Shown here one piece after another: positions 1 through 4,924 of a stretch of 5,917 bases of DNA. The position numbers were made by a program, and so were the translations under genes. Within the stretch, counting starts at the first letter, position 1. Each line of letters starts with the position of its first letter. The notes beneath the pieces were generated by a model, which searched no databases, had not been told where the DNA came from, and saw nothing but the letters and a program-made list of their open reading frames with translations. The stretch is from an uncultured Oscillospiraceae bacterium (GTDB lineage: Bacteria; Bacillota; Clostridia; Oscillospirales; Acutalibacteraceae): positions 1 through 5,917 of the forward strand of contig CABSLJ010000155.1 in NCBI GenBank assembly GCA_902478455.1, given 5' to 3'.

Positions 1-669
1 GTGCGCACAGGTCTGGCCGGAGAGGTGCACTACATCAACGGACCGGAAACCCTTCCGGCGCCGCTGACGCCGGAGGAAGAGGCCGAGGTGATGCGGAACA
101 TCGCGGCGGGCAAAAAGAACGCGCGCGAGCCGCTCATTACCCACAATCTGCGGTTGGTGGTGTACATTGCAAAAAAATTTGAATCCAACGGCGCGGGGGT
201 GGAGGACCTGATCTCCATCGGCACCATCGGCCTGATCAAGGCGGTCAACACCTTTTGTCCGGAGCGGAACATCAAGCTGGCCACCTACGCTTCCCGCTGC
301 ATCGAAAATGAAATTCTGATGTATCTGCGCAAGAGCTCGCAGCTCAAGAACGAGGTATCTATCGACGAGCCGCTCAACATCGACTGGGACGGCAACGAGC
401 TGCTGCTCTCCGACGTGCTCGGCAGCGATCAGGATATCGTCAACCGAGGCATCGAGCAGGAGGTGGAATGCGACCTGCTGTTGCAGGCCGTTTCCCGGCT
501 TTCCGCGCGGGAAAAAAAGATTATGGAGCTGCGCTTCGGCCTTTCGGGCAACAAGGAGCACACCCAAAAGGAGGTCGCCGATCTGCTGGGCATTTCGCAG
601 TCCTACATTTCCAGACTGGAAAAGCGCATCATCGAACGGCTGAAAAAGGACCTCGAACGGGTGGGATAG
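1..669 (+). CDS. sigE: RNA polymerase sporulation sigma factor SigE, 5'-truncated
   Basis: Sigma-E directs the first mother-cell gene programme of endospore formation by guiding core RNA polymerase to its promoters. The frame is open from base 1 to the TAG at 667-669 (222 codons visible). Sigma-70 region 2 spans about residues 46-112 (NLRLVVYIAKKF, EDLISIGTIGLIKAVNTF, KLATYASRCIENEILMYLR). The sigma-E-typical linker EPLNIDWDGNELLLSDVLG follows, then region 4 at about 158-216 with a helix-turn-helix ending in GISQSYISRLEKRI. In Bacillus subtilis an N-terminal pro-sequence of 27 residues is removed by SpoIIGA; its cleavage region (EVYYIGG) aligns with EVHYING at residues 8-14. By that alignment about 17 residues lie upstream of the window, so the GTG at 1 is probably an internal codon. 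SpoIIGA is expected just upstream. sigG follows, as in B. subtilis. Identification is firm; only the 5' end is missing. Confidence 0.95.
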   Translation: MRTGLAGEVHYINGPETLPAPLTPEEEAEVMRNIAAGKKNAREPLITHNLRLVVYIAKKFESNGAGVEDLISIGTIGLIKAVNTFCPERNIKLATYASRCIENEILMYLRKSSQLKNEVSIDEPLNIDWDGNELLLSDVLGSDQDIVNRGIEQEVECDLLLQAVSRLSAREKKIMELRFGLSGNKEHTQKEVADLLGISQSYISRLEKRIIERLKKDLERVG

Positions 670-696
670 CGCGCCGAAGCGGCGAAGACACCCCAC
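661..696 (+). other. Weak hairpin at the sigE stop codon
   Basis: GTGGG at 661-665 can pair with CCCAC at 692-696, and inside it CGCC at 672-675 pairs with GGCG at 681-684. A T-rich but interrupted stretch (701-710) follows after a few bases. It could terminate a fraction of sigE transcripts, but the internal loops and the poor T-tract make it a weak candidate, so read-through into sigG is likely. Confidence 0.3.
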
Positions 697-733
697 AGCT
701 CTATTTTATTTCCCGCTTCTCGTCCATATGCCT

Positions 734-762
734 GCATGATCCTTTCGTAAGGTGGCAATACT
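734..762 (+). promoter_or_regulatory. Predicted sigma-F promoter of sigG
   Basis: GCATG at 734-738, then 15 bases, then GGCAATACT at 754-762. The known sigma-F pattern is roughly GYWTA-N15-GGnrAnAnTW. The -10 element matches every specified position except the last weak one, the -35 matches four of five bases and the spacing is exact. The same -35 suits sigma-G, so autoregulation is also possible. Transcription would begin near 769-770. In Bacillus subtilis sigG is first transcribed by sigma-F in the forespore, so the site is where it should be. It also rules out upstream in-frame starts at 752 and 764, which lie before the start of this transcript. Confidence 0.75.
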
Positions 763-774
763 GATGGAGTACAT

Positions 775-814
775 AAAACCGATGCGCCTTTGGAAGAAAA
801 GGGCGGTCGGTTTT
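775..814 (+). promoter_or_regulatory. Leader hairpin upstream of sigG
   Basis: AAAACCGA at 775-782 is fully complementary to TCGGTTTT at 807-814. Inside, CGCC at 785-788 pairs with GGCG at 802-805, and TTT at 789-791 pairs with AAA at 798-800 with one bulged G. The loop is 792-797. The hairpin ends six bases before the ribosome binding site, so it sits close to that site without covering it. A leader hairpin controlling sigG expression is known in Bacillus subtilis; whether this one is equivalent is inference. Confidence 0.5.
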
Positions 815-838
815 GCCACAAGGAAAGGGAGAGACGGG

Positions 839-1609
839 ATGCAGTACAACAAGGTGGAAATCTGCGGGGTGAACACCTCCAAGCTCAAGGTGCTCACCGA
901 GGCGGAAAAGACGGCGCTGCTCAGACGGGTCAAAGAGGGGGACGAAAAGGCCAGAGAGGAGCTCATCAGCGGAAACCTCCGCCTGGTGCTCAGCGTTATC
1001 CAACGCTTCACCAACCGCGGAGAGAATCTGGACGATCTCTTTCAGGTGGGTTGCATCGGTTTGATCAAATCGATCGATAATTTCGACATTTCCCAGAACG
1101 TCCGTTTTTCCACCTACGCCGTGCCGATGATCATCGGTGAAATCAGGCGGTATCTCCGGGACAACAACTCCATCCGCGTCTCCCGCTCCATGCGGGACAC
1201 CGCCTACCGCGCCATGCAGGTCAAGGAGCAGATGACGGCCAAAAACAACCGCGAACCCACAGTAGACGAGATTGCAAAGGAGCTCGACGTGCCGCGCGAG
1301 GACGTCGTGCTCGCGCTCGAGGCGATCGTCGAGCCGGTCTCTCTCTATGAACCGGTTTTCTCCGACGGGAGCGACACCATCTACGTCATGGATCAGGTGG
1401 GCGACAAAAACGACGACAACAACTGGCTCGACGAGATCGCCCTGAAGGAATCGATCGGCAACCTCAACAAGCGCGAAAAGAAGATTCTTTCCCTGCGCTT
1501 CTTCCAGGGGAAAACGCAGATGGAGGTAGCAGGAGAAATCGGCATCAGCCAGGCGCAGGTTTCCCGTCTGGAAAAGGGAGCGCTCGACAAAATTAAAAAA
1601 CAGATTTAA
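839..1609 (+). CDS. sigG: RNA polymerase sporulation sigma factor SigG
   Basis: Sigma-G drives the late forespore programme (SASP, germination receptors, SpoIVB) after engulfment. The start is the ATG at 839, giving 256 residues against about 260 in Bacillus subtilis. It begins with the family N terminus (NKVEICGVNTSKL) and has AGGAAAGGGA at 821-830 as ribosome binding site. The frame is open upstream, but that part overlaps the promoter. Region 2 is at about 46-112 (NLRLVLSVIQRF, DDLFQVGCIGLIKSIDNFD, FSTYAVPMIIGEIRRYLRDNN). Region 3 is at about 113-185 (IRVSRSMRD, EPTVDEIAKELDV, EPVSLYEPVFSDG, YVMDQ). Region 4 is at about 203-254 with KTQMEVAGEIGISQAQVSRLEK. Residue 44 is Ser where B. subtilis has Asn45, a position linked to binding of the anti-sigma factor Gin. 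Regulation is likely by sigma-F, by the leader RNA, and post-translationally. A strong terminator follows, making sigG the last gene of this unit. Confidence 0.97.
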   Translation: MQYNKVEICGVNTSKLKVLTEAEKTALLRRVKEGDEKAREELISGNLRLVLSVIQRFTNRGENLDDLFQVGCIGLIKSIDNFDISQNVRFSTYAVPMIIGEIRRYLRDNNSIRVSRSMRDTAYRAMQVKEQMTAKNNREPTVDEIAKELDVPREDVVLALEAIVEPVSLYEPVFSDGSDTIYVMDQVGDKNDDNNWLDEIALKESIGNLNKREKKILSLRFFQGKTQMEVAGEIGISQAQVSRLEKGALDKIKKQI

Positions 1610-1613
1610 GCGC

Positions 1614-1646
1614 AAAACGCCGCGGAAGAAATTCCGCGGCGTTTTT
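1614..1646 (+). terminator. Intrinsic terminator after sigG
   Basis: A perfect 14-bp inverted repeat (1614-1627 with 1632-1645, core CGCCGCGGAA/TTCCGCGGCG) closed by a GAAA loop is followed by T to 1646. It begins four bases after the sigG stop. The run of A on the 5' side makes it symmetrical, so it would also work on the other strand, though no minus-strand gene reaches it. Confidence 0.95.
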
Positions 1647-1709
1647 GATGAAAGTTCGGTCGTTTTGCGGAAAATTGCACCGGTCTTTCTAAAAAAGCAG
1701 AGAATAAGG

Positions 1710-1738
1710 TCAAATTGGAAAAGCCCGCCACATATATA
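1710..1738 (+). promoter_or_regulatory. Possible sigma-E promoter for the ylmC-like gene
   Basis: TCAAATT at 1710-1716, then 14 bases, then CATATATA at 1731-1738. This resembles the sigma-E pattern (about TCATATT-N14-CATACAnT), with one mismatch in the -35 and two in the -10. Transcription would start near 1745, giving a leader of only about 16 bases. The surrounding AT-richness makes a chance match possible, so this is tentative. No good sigma-A site was seen between the sigG terminator and this gene. Confidence 0.4.
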
Positions 1739-1760
1739 TAAAGCAGGGAGGTGGGCTGCT

Positions 1761-2051
1761 TTGAATTGCCGTATCATCGATATGAGACACAAAGAAGTGA
1801 TCAACATCAAGGACGGAACCCGCCTGGGCTGCGTCAACGACGTGGAAATCGACACCGCCTGCGCCAAGCTGGTGGCCATTGTCATCTATGGACGGCTCAA
1901 GTGCTTCGGCCTGTTCGGCCGGCAGGATGATATCATCATCAAGTGGGATCAGATCGAGGTGATCGGCGAGGACACCATTCTCGTCAGCTTCCAGAACTGC
2001 AACCGTCCGCGCAGAAAGTTCCGTTTTTTGGAAAATTTCTTCAATCATTAA
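1761..2051 (+). CDS. YlmC/YmxH-family PRC-barrel sporulation-associated protein
   Basis: A protein of 96 residues with one PRC-barrel domain covering nearly its whole length. Visible features are an N-terminal strand (RIIDMRHKEVINIKDGTRLGCVNDVEID at about 4-31), a central strand pair (KLVAIVIYG, GLFGRQDDIIIKWDQIEVIGEDTILV at about 36-75) and a basic tail (RPRRKF). Small proteins of this family lie just downstream of sigE-sigG in Bacillus subtilis (ylmC) and many Clostridia. Their biochemical role is unknown; related PRC barrels act as small adaptor modules. The start is a TTG at 1761, preceded at seven bases by a near-perfect ribosome binding site (AGGGAGGTG, 1745-1753). No in-frame ATG or GTG gives a complete domain. 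A possible sigma-E promoter lies just upstream. Four cysteines (3, 24, 34, 48) plus Cys80 are unusual for so small a protein, and their role is not evident. Confidence 0.85.
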   Translation: MNCRIIDMRHKEVINIKDGTRLGCVNDVEIDTACAKLVAIVIYGRLKCFGLFGRQDDIIIKWDQIEVIGEDTILVSFQNCNRPRRKFRFLENFFNH

Positions 2052-2089
2052 AAAACAAGGGCTGTTTACTACAAAAACCGATAGTTATA

Positions 2090-2118
2090 TTGCTAAAATA
2101 AGATGTTTTTGCTATAAT
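2090..2118 (+). promoter_or_regulatory. Sigma-A promoter with extended -10 for the 2155-2790 gene
   Basis: TTGCTA at 2090-2095 (four of six to TTGACA), a 17-base spacer, then consensus TATAAT at 2113-2118 preceded by TG at 2110-2111 (extended -10 TGnTATAAT). Transcription would begin near 2125. This is a vegetative promoter directly after sporulation genes, separating the next gene from the sporulation programme. Confidence 0.85.
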
Positions 2119-2154
2119 TAGTTAAAAAACGGATGATGAAAGGATGGGATAAAG

Positions 2155-2790
2155 GTGAAGAAAAAGAGATTTTTCATAGGCGTGCTGGCGAGTCTTTTAC
2201 TGATTGCGGCGGTTGGAATCTTTTTCGCCGGCCGGGACGACGTGCTGACGGAAGCGCAGGTACAGGCCCTCCGTTCGGAATATCCCATCTGTGACGGCGT
2301 ACCCCCGGGCATGTCGGTTCGCAAGGTGGCGTTGCAGGAATGCGTTGATTCCGCCGAATCGTTCGTCTATGCCGAGGCGACCGGCGAGGTCGGTTACTAT
2401 AACGTTGCGGTCGATCTGGAAAACGAGGAGCTGGAGGAAAAACGCAGGGAAAACGGTATTGACGACATTTACACATTTTATGAGTACACGCTGACCGTGC
2501 TGGATGATTCCGAAGGCGTCTATCAGGCCGGTGACACCATCACCATTGCCGCCAACGCTCTGTTTGAGGACTATTATCCCAAGCTGGAGGAAGGCATGCG
2601 GGTCGTCGTCCCGGTTGTGACGGACGAGGAGGCGGAAGGGCGCTGCTACTACACGGTGAACGGCATGTATTATGTGACCGGCAACGGGTACGCACTTTCC
2701 GCGTTTGCACAGGAGCCGCAGACCAAGAGCGCGCGGCAAAGCGGCGTAAGGGTGGAAACGCTGCTGAACGTCCTGAAAAAAGAGCAATAG
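2155..2790 (+). CDS. Membrane-anchored extracytoplasmic protein of unknown function
   Basis: I do not recognise this 211-residue protein. It starts at GTG 2155, with AAAGGATG at 2139-2146 as a loosely spaced ribosome binding site; an ATG at 2144 runs at once into a stop. The N terminus is a basic MKKKR followed by a hydrophobic segment (about 6-25). No lipobox cysteine or clear AxA signal-peptidase site follows at once, so a single-pass anchor with an outward-facing domain is most likely, though a cleaved signal is possible. The rest is acidic and appears beta-rich. The stretch YEYTLTVLDDSEGVYQAGDTITI...LEEGMRVVVPVV (about 110-155) has the 'expression of a rate or cargo, then GD-x-I-x-V, then EG-x-R' rhythm of small secreted beta-domain proteins common in Clostridia. 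Three cysteines occur (46, 63, 164). It has its own sigma-A promoter and terminator, so it is a single-gene unit unrelated in regulation to its neighbours. Confidence 0.8.
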   Translation: MKKKRFFIGVLASLLLIAAVGIFFAGRDDVLTEAQVQALRSEYPICDGVPPGMSVRKVALQECVDSAESFVYAEATGEVGYYNVAVDLENEELEEKRRENGIDDIYTFYEYTLTVLDDSEGVYQAGDTITIAANALFEDYYPKLEEGMRVVVPVVTDEEAEGRCYYTVNGMYYVTGNGYALSAFAQEPQTKSARQSGVRVETLLNVLKKEQ

Positions 2791-2853
2791 CTTCTCCGGC
2801 GGCGAAGAGGCGGACGGTCGTATTTCCGGCCGGAAAATCCGAAAGCTCCTGCG

Positions 2854-2898
2854 GCGGGACCGCGTCGGAACTTCGTTTTTGACGCGGTCCCGCGTTTT
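2854..2898 (+). terminator. Intrinsic terminator after the anchored-protein gene
   Basis: A perfect 13-bp stem (2854-2866 with 2881-2893, GCGGGACCGCGTC and its complement) with a 14-base loop is followed by GTTTT. It stands about 63 bases after the stop at 2790 and about 50 bases before the rpsB -35 element. It isolates the two units. The 291 bases between the two genes hold a short palindrome, this terminator, the rpsB promoter and the rpsB leader, and no further gene that I can support. Confidence 0.9.
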
Positions 2899-2944
2899 CT
2901 GTGCATGGATTCGGGAAATCCGGCAGGAAAAGGTGAAAAAAGAC

Positions 2945-2973
2945 TTGTAAAGGACTGGAAGGCGTGGTATAAT
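2945..2973 (+). promoter_or_regulatory. Sigma-A promoter with extended -10 for rpsB-tsf
   Basis: TTGTAA at 2945-2950 (four of six to TTGACA), a 17-base spacer, then consensus TATAAT at 2968-2973 with TG at 2965-2966 (extended -10). Transcription would start near 2980, leaving a leader of about 100 bases. This is a strong housekeeping promoter, as expected for a ribosomal protein gene. It excludes the in-frame upstream starts for rpsB. Confidence 0.9.
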
Positions 2974-2990
2974 AATTCGCGCAAAACACA

Positions 2991-3053
2991 CGCCCGCGCT
3001 TTTTCGGACGGGTGCCCGCCGTGCGGGTGGTCCGGGAAAACAGCGTTCGGGCG
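2991..3053 (+). promoter_or_regulatory. Structured leader RNA of rpsB (candidate S2 autoregulatory leader)
   Basis: The leader folds into one long bulged stem of 24 pairs. CGCCCG (2991-2996) pairs with CGGGCG (3048-3053). CGCT (2997-3000) pairs with AGCG (3042-3045) across a two-base bulge. TTTT (3001-3004) pairs with AAAA (3037-3040). CGGAC (3005-3009) pairs with GTCCG (3030-3034). CCCGC (3015-3019) pairs with GCGGG (3023-3027) around a three-base loop. The stem ends 12 bases before the ribosome binding site. Many ribosomal protein genes are controlled by a leader that binds their product; that this one binds S2 is inference. Confidence 0.6.
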
Positions 3054-3081
3054 GAGGTTAAAACCAAGGAGGAATCAGTCA

Positions 3082-3828
3082 ATGGCAGTAGTATCTATGA
3101 AACAGCTTCTGGAGGCCGGCGTACATTTCGGCCACCAGACCAGAAGATGGAACCCCAAAATGGCGGAGTACATCTTCACCGAGCGCAACGGCATCTACAT
3201 CATCGACCTGCAGAAGACCGTCCGCAAGCTTGAGGAAGCTTACAATTTTGTGCGCGACCTTGCCACCGAGGGCAAATCGGTCCTCTTCGTCGGCACCAAG
3301 AAGCAGGCGCAGGAATCGGTCAAGGATGAGGCCGAGCGCGCCGGCGCGTATTTTGTCAATGCCCGCTGGCTGGGCGGCATGCTCACCAACTTCCGCACCA
3401 TCCGCCGCAGAATCGACCGCCTCAATCAGCTCAAGGCCATGGAGGCCGACGGCACCTTTGAACTCCTTCCCAAAAAGGAAGTTATCAAGCTCAATCTCGA
3501 AATCGAACGCCTGGAGAAATTCCTGGGCGGCATCAAGGATATGAAGCAGCTCCCCGGCGCGCTCTTCATCGTCGATCCCCGCAAGGAGAGAATTGCCGTG
3601 GCCGAGGCCAAGAAGCTGGGAATTCCGATCGTCGCGATTGTCGACACCAACTGCGATCCCGATGAGATCGATTACGTCATTCCCGGCAACGATGACGCCA
3701 TCCGCGCCGTCAAGCTGATTTCGGCGACGATGGCCAACGCCATCTGCGAGGGCAAGGAAGGCCAGATGGGCGCCGCTGCCGCCGACGCCGAGGCTGAGAA
3801 GGTCAACGAGACCGAGGAAGCCGAATAA
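3082..3828 (+). CDS. rpsB: 30S ribosomal protein S2
   Basis: S2 is a late-assembling protein of the small ribosomal subunit at the head-body junction, close to S1 where present and to the mRNA exit region. The start is the ATG at 3082, with an ideal ribosome binding site AAGGAGG at 3066-3072. The frame is open further upstream but those codons overlap the promoter and leader. The product has 248 residues (about 246 in Bacillus subtilis). Hallmarks are MKQLLEAGVHFGHQTRRWNPKM (6-27), IYIIDLQKT (38-46), VLFVGTKKQA (67-76), the ARWLGGMLTNF block (94-104), a coiled-coil stretch at about 105-155, and PGALFIVDPRKE plus IPIVAIVDTNCDPD (158-194). The tail from about 230 is Ala/Glu-rich and probably disordered, which is usual in this family. 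It is the first gene of the rpsB-tsf unit. A terminator-like hairpin between it and tsf should make S2 mRNA more abundant than tsf mRNA. Confidence 0.99.
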   Translation: MAVVSMKQLLEAGVHFGHQTRRWNPKMAEYIFTERNGIYIIDLQKTVRKLEEAYNFVRDLATEGKSVLFVGTKKQAQESVKDEAERAGAYFVNARWLGGMLTNFRTIRRRIDRLNQLKAMEADGTFELLPKKEVIKLNLEIERLEKFLGGIKDMKQLPGALFIVDPRKERIAVAEAKKLGIPIVAIVDTNCDPDEIDYVIPGNDDAIRAVKLISATMANAICEGKEGQMGAAAADAEAEKVNETEEAE

Positions 3829-3850
3829 TCGGTTGGACATTTGGGTTTTC

Positions 3851-3885
3851 AAAATACCCGCGCTGCAAAGGGCGGGTATTTTTTT
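3851..3885 (+). terminator. Intercistronic terminator/attenuator between rpsB and tsf
   Basis: AAAATACCCGC at 3851-3861 pairs with GCGGGTATTTT at 3872-3882 (11 bp, 10-base loop), followed by T to 3885. It has the form of a full intrinsic terminator, yet no convincing promoter lies between it and tsf at 3932. It therefore most likely works as a partial terminator that lowers tsf expression relative to rpsB. Confidence 0.85.
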
Positions 3886-3931
3886 CAGACGGACTGAAAT
3901 CAGACAGAATTTGTGAACGGAGGAATTACAA

Positions 3932-4846
3932 ATGGCATTTACTGCAAAAGACGTCGCCGCCCTGCGTGAGAAGACGGGCTGCGGGATGATGGATTGTAAA
4001 AAGGCGCTGACCGCGTCCGACGGCAACATGGAGGCCGCCATCGATTTTCTGAGAGAGAAGGGCCTCGCGGCCGCCACCAAGAAGTCGGGCCGCATCGCGG
4101 CCGAGGGCGTTTCCTTTGCCTGCGTCAATGAGGCGGGCGATGTCGGCGTGGTCATCGAGGTCAACGCCGAGACCGATTTCGTCGCCAAGAACGCCGATTT
4201 CCAGGCGTTTGTCAAGACCTGTGCGGACACCGTCATCGAACAGAATCCCGCCGATCTGGAGGCGCTGCTCGCCTGCAAGGCCGCCGGCTCGGAGCTGAGC
4301 GTGGAGAAGCTGCTCCAGGAGAAAATCCTCACCATCGGCGAGAACATCAAAATCCGCCGCTTTGTGCGTTTTGAGGGCATTGTCACCACCTATATCCATG
4401 CGGCCGGCAGAATCGGCGTGCTTGTGAAGTTCGACGCTCCCGCCGACGTCGCCGCGAAGGATGGCTTCAAGACCTACGCCAAGGATATCGCCATGCAGAT
4501 CGCCGCCGCCAATCCGCTCTACCTGAACAAGGAGAGCGTGCCGGCCGAGGCTGTCGAGCATGAGAAGAAGATCCTCACCGAGCAGGTGATGAACGAGGGT
4601 AAGCCCCAGAACATCGCCGAGAAGATCGTCATGGGTAAGCTCGGCAAGTACTACAAGGAAATCTGCCTTGTGGAGCAGCCCTTCGTCAAGGACGGGGACC
4701 TCACCGTCGCCAAGTACACCGAGAACACCGGCAAAGAACTCGGCGGCGCCATCTCCATCGTCTCCTTTGCCCGCTTTGAGACGGGCGAGGGTCTTGAGAA
4801 GCGTTCGGATAATTTTGCCGACGAAGTGGCCGGTATGATCAAATAG
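3932..4846 (+). CDS. tsf: Translation elongation factor Ts
   Basis: EF-Ts is the cytoplasmic nucleotide-exchange factor that releases GDP from EF-Tu so that EF-Tu can rebind GTP and aminoacyl-tRNA. The start is the ATG at 3932 behind CGGAGGA (3918-3924). The product has 304 residues, slightly longer than the 283-293 of Escherichia coli and Bacillus subtilis. An N-terminal UBA-like domain lies at about 4-42 with signature LREKTGCGMMDCKKAL (11-26). The second signature, EVNAETDFVAKN (76-87), carries the TDF motif that reaches into EF-Tu next to the magnesium site. The two core subdomains occupy about 55-280 (FVRFEGIVTTYIHAAGRIGVLVKF, FVKDGDLTVAKY). It follows rpsB in the near-universal rpsB-tsf order, probably co-transcribed through the attenuator, and is closed by its own strong terminator. 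No residue expected for function is seen to be missing. Confidence 0.99.
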   Translation: MAFTAKDVAALREKTGCGMMDCKKALTASDGNMEAAIDFLREKGLAAATKKSGRIAAEGVSFACVNEAGDVGVVIEVNAETDFVAKNADFQAFVKTCADTVIEQNPADLEALLACKAAGSELSVEKLLQEKILTIGENIKIRRFVRFEGIVTTYIHAAGRIGVLVKFDAPADVAAKDGFKTYAKDIAMQIAAANPLYLNKESVPAEAVEHEKKILTEQVMNEGKPQNIAEKIVMGKLGKYYKEICLVEQPFVKDGDLTVAKYTENTGKELGGAISIVSFARFETGEGLEKRSDNFADEVAGMIK

Positions 4847-4867
4847 ACTCCCCATTTAATTGCTTGG

Positions 4868-4898
4868 AAAGAGCGCGGGAATCCCCCGCGCTCTTTTT
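4868..4898 (+). terminator. Intrinsic terminator after tsf
   Basis: AAAGAGCGCGGG at 4868-4879 pairs with CCCGCGCTCTTT at 4885-4896 (12 bp, 5-base loop AATCC), followed by T to 4898. It begins 21 bases after the tsf stop and closes the rpsB-tsf unit ahead of an independent pyrH promoter. Confidence 0.95.
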
Positions 4899-4924
4899 GC
4901 AGAAACCGGCAGGATTTCTCTCGG

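Noticed and set aside
752..838. Upstream extension of sigG by 29 codons
   Set aside because: The extension overlaps the sigma-F -10 element and the untranslated leader, lacks a ribosome binding site, and the sigma-G family N terminus begins at the ATG at 839.
701..1885. Long open frame on the minus strand opposite sigG
   Set aside because: It is antisense to well-supported sigG and the start of the YlmC-like gene, crosses a terminator and two promoters, has low-complexity Val/Asp/His-rich sequence typical of a GC-rich antisense shadow, and lacks a ribosome binding site that I can support.
2052..2089. Terminator after the YlmC-like gene
   Set aside because: The region is A-rich with no stem of useful length; transcription may run into the next unit or end by another mechanism.
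2791..2807. Small CTTC/GAAG hairpin directly after the stop at 2790
   Set aside because: Only four outer pairs and no T-tract; the real terminator is the 13-bp stem at 2854-2893.
2905..3081. Upstream extension of rpsB by 59 codons
   Set aside because: This stretch contains the promoter at 2945-2973 and the structured leader, and S2 proteins begin at the ATG at 3082 preceded by an ideal ribosome binding site.
3079..4389. Long open frame on the minus strand opposite rpsB and tsf
   Set aside because: It runs antisense through two essential genes and their terminator; composition and absence of any recognisable domain mark it as a shadow frame.
3926..4855. Minus-strand open frame covering all of tsf
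   Set aside because: An exact mirror of tsf, with Gly/Asp/Leu-rich sequence produced by reading codons backwards in a GC-rich gene; no promoter or family match.
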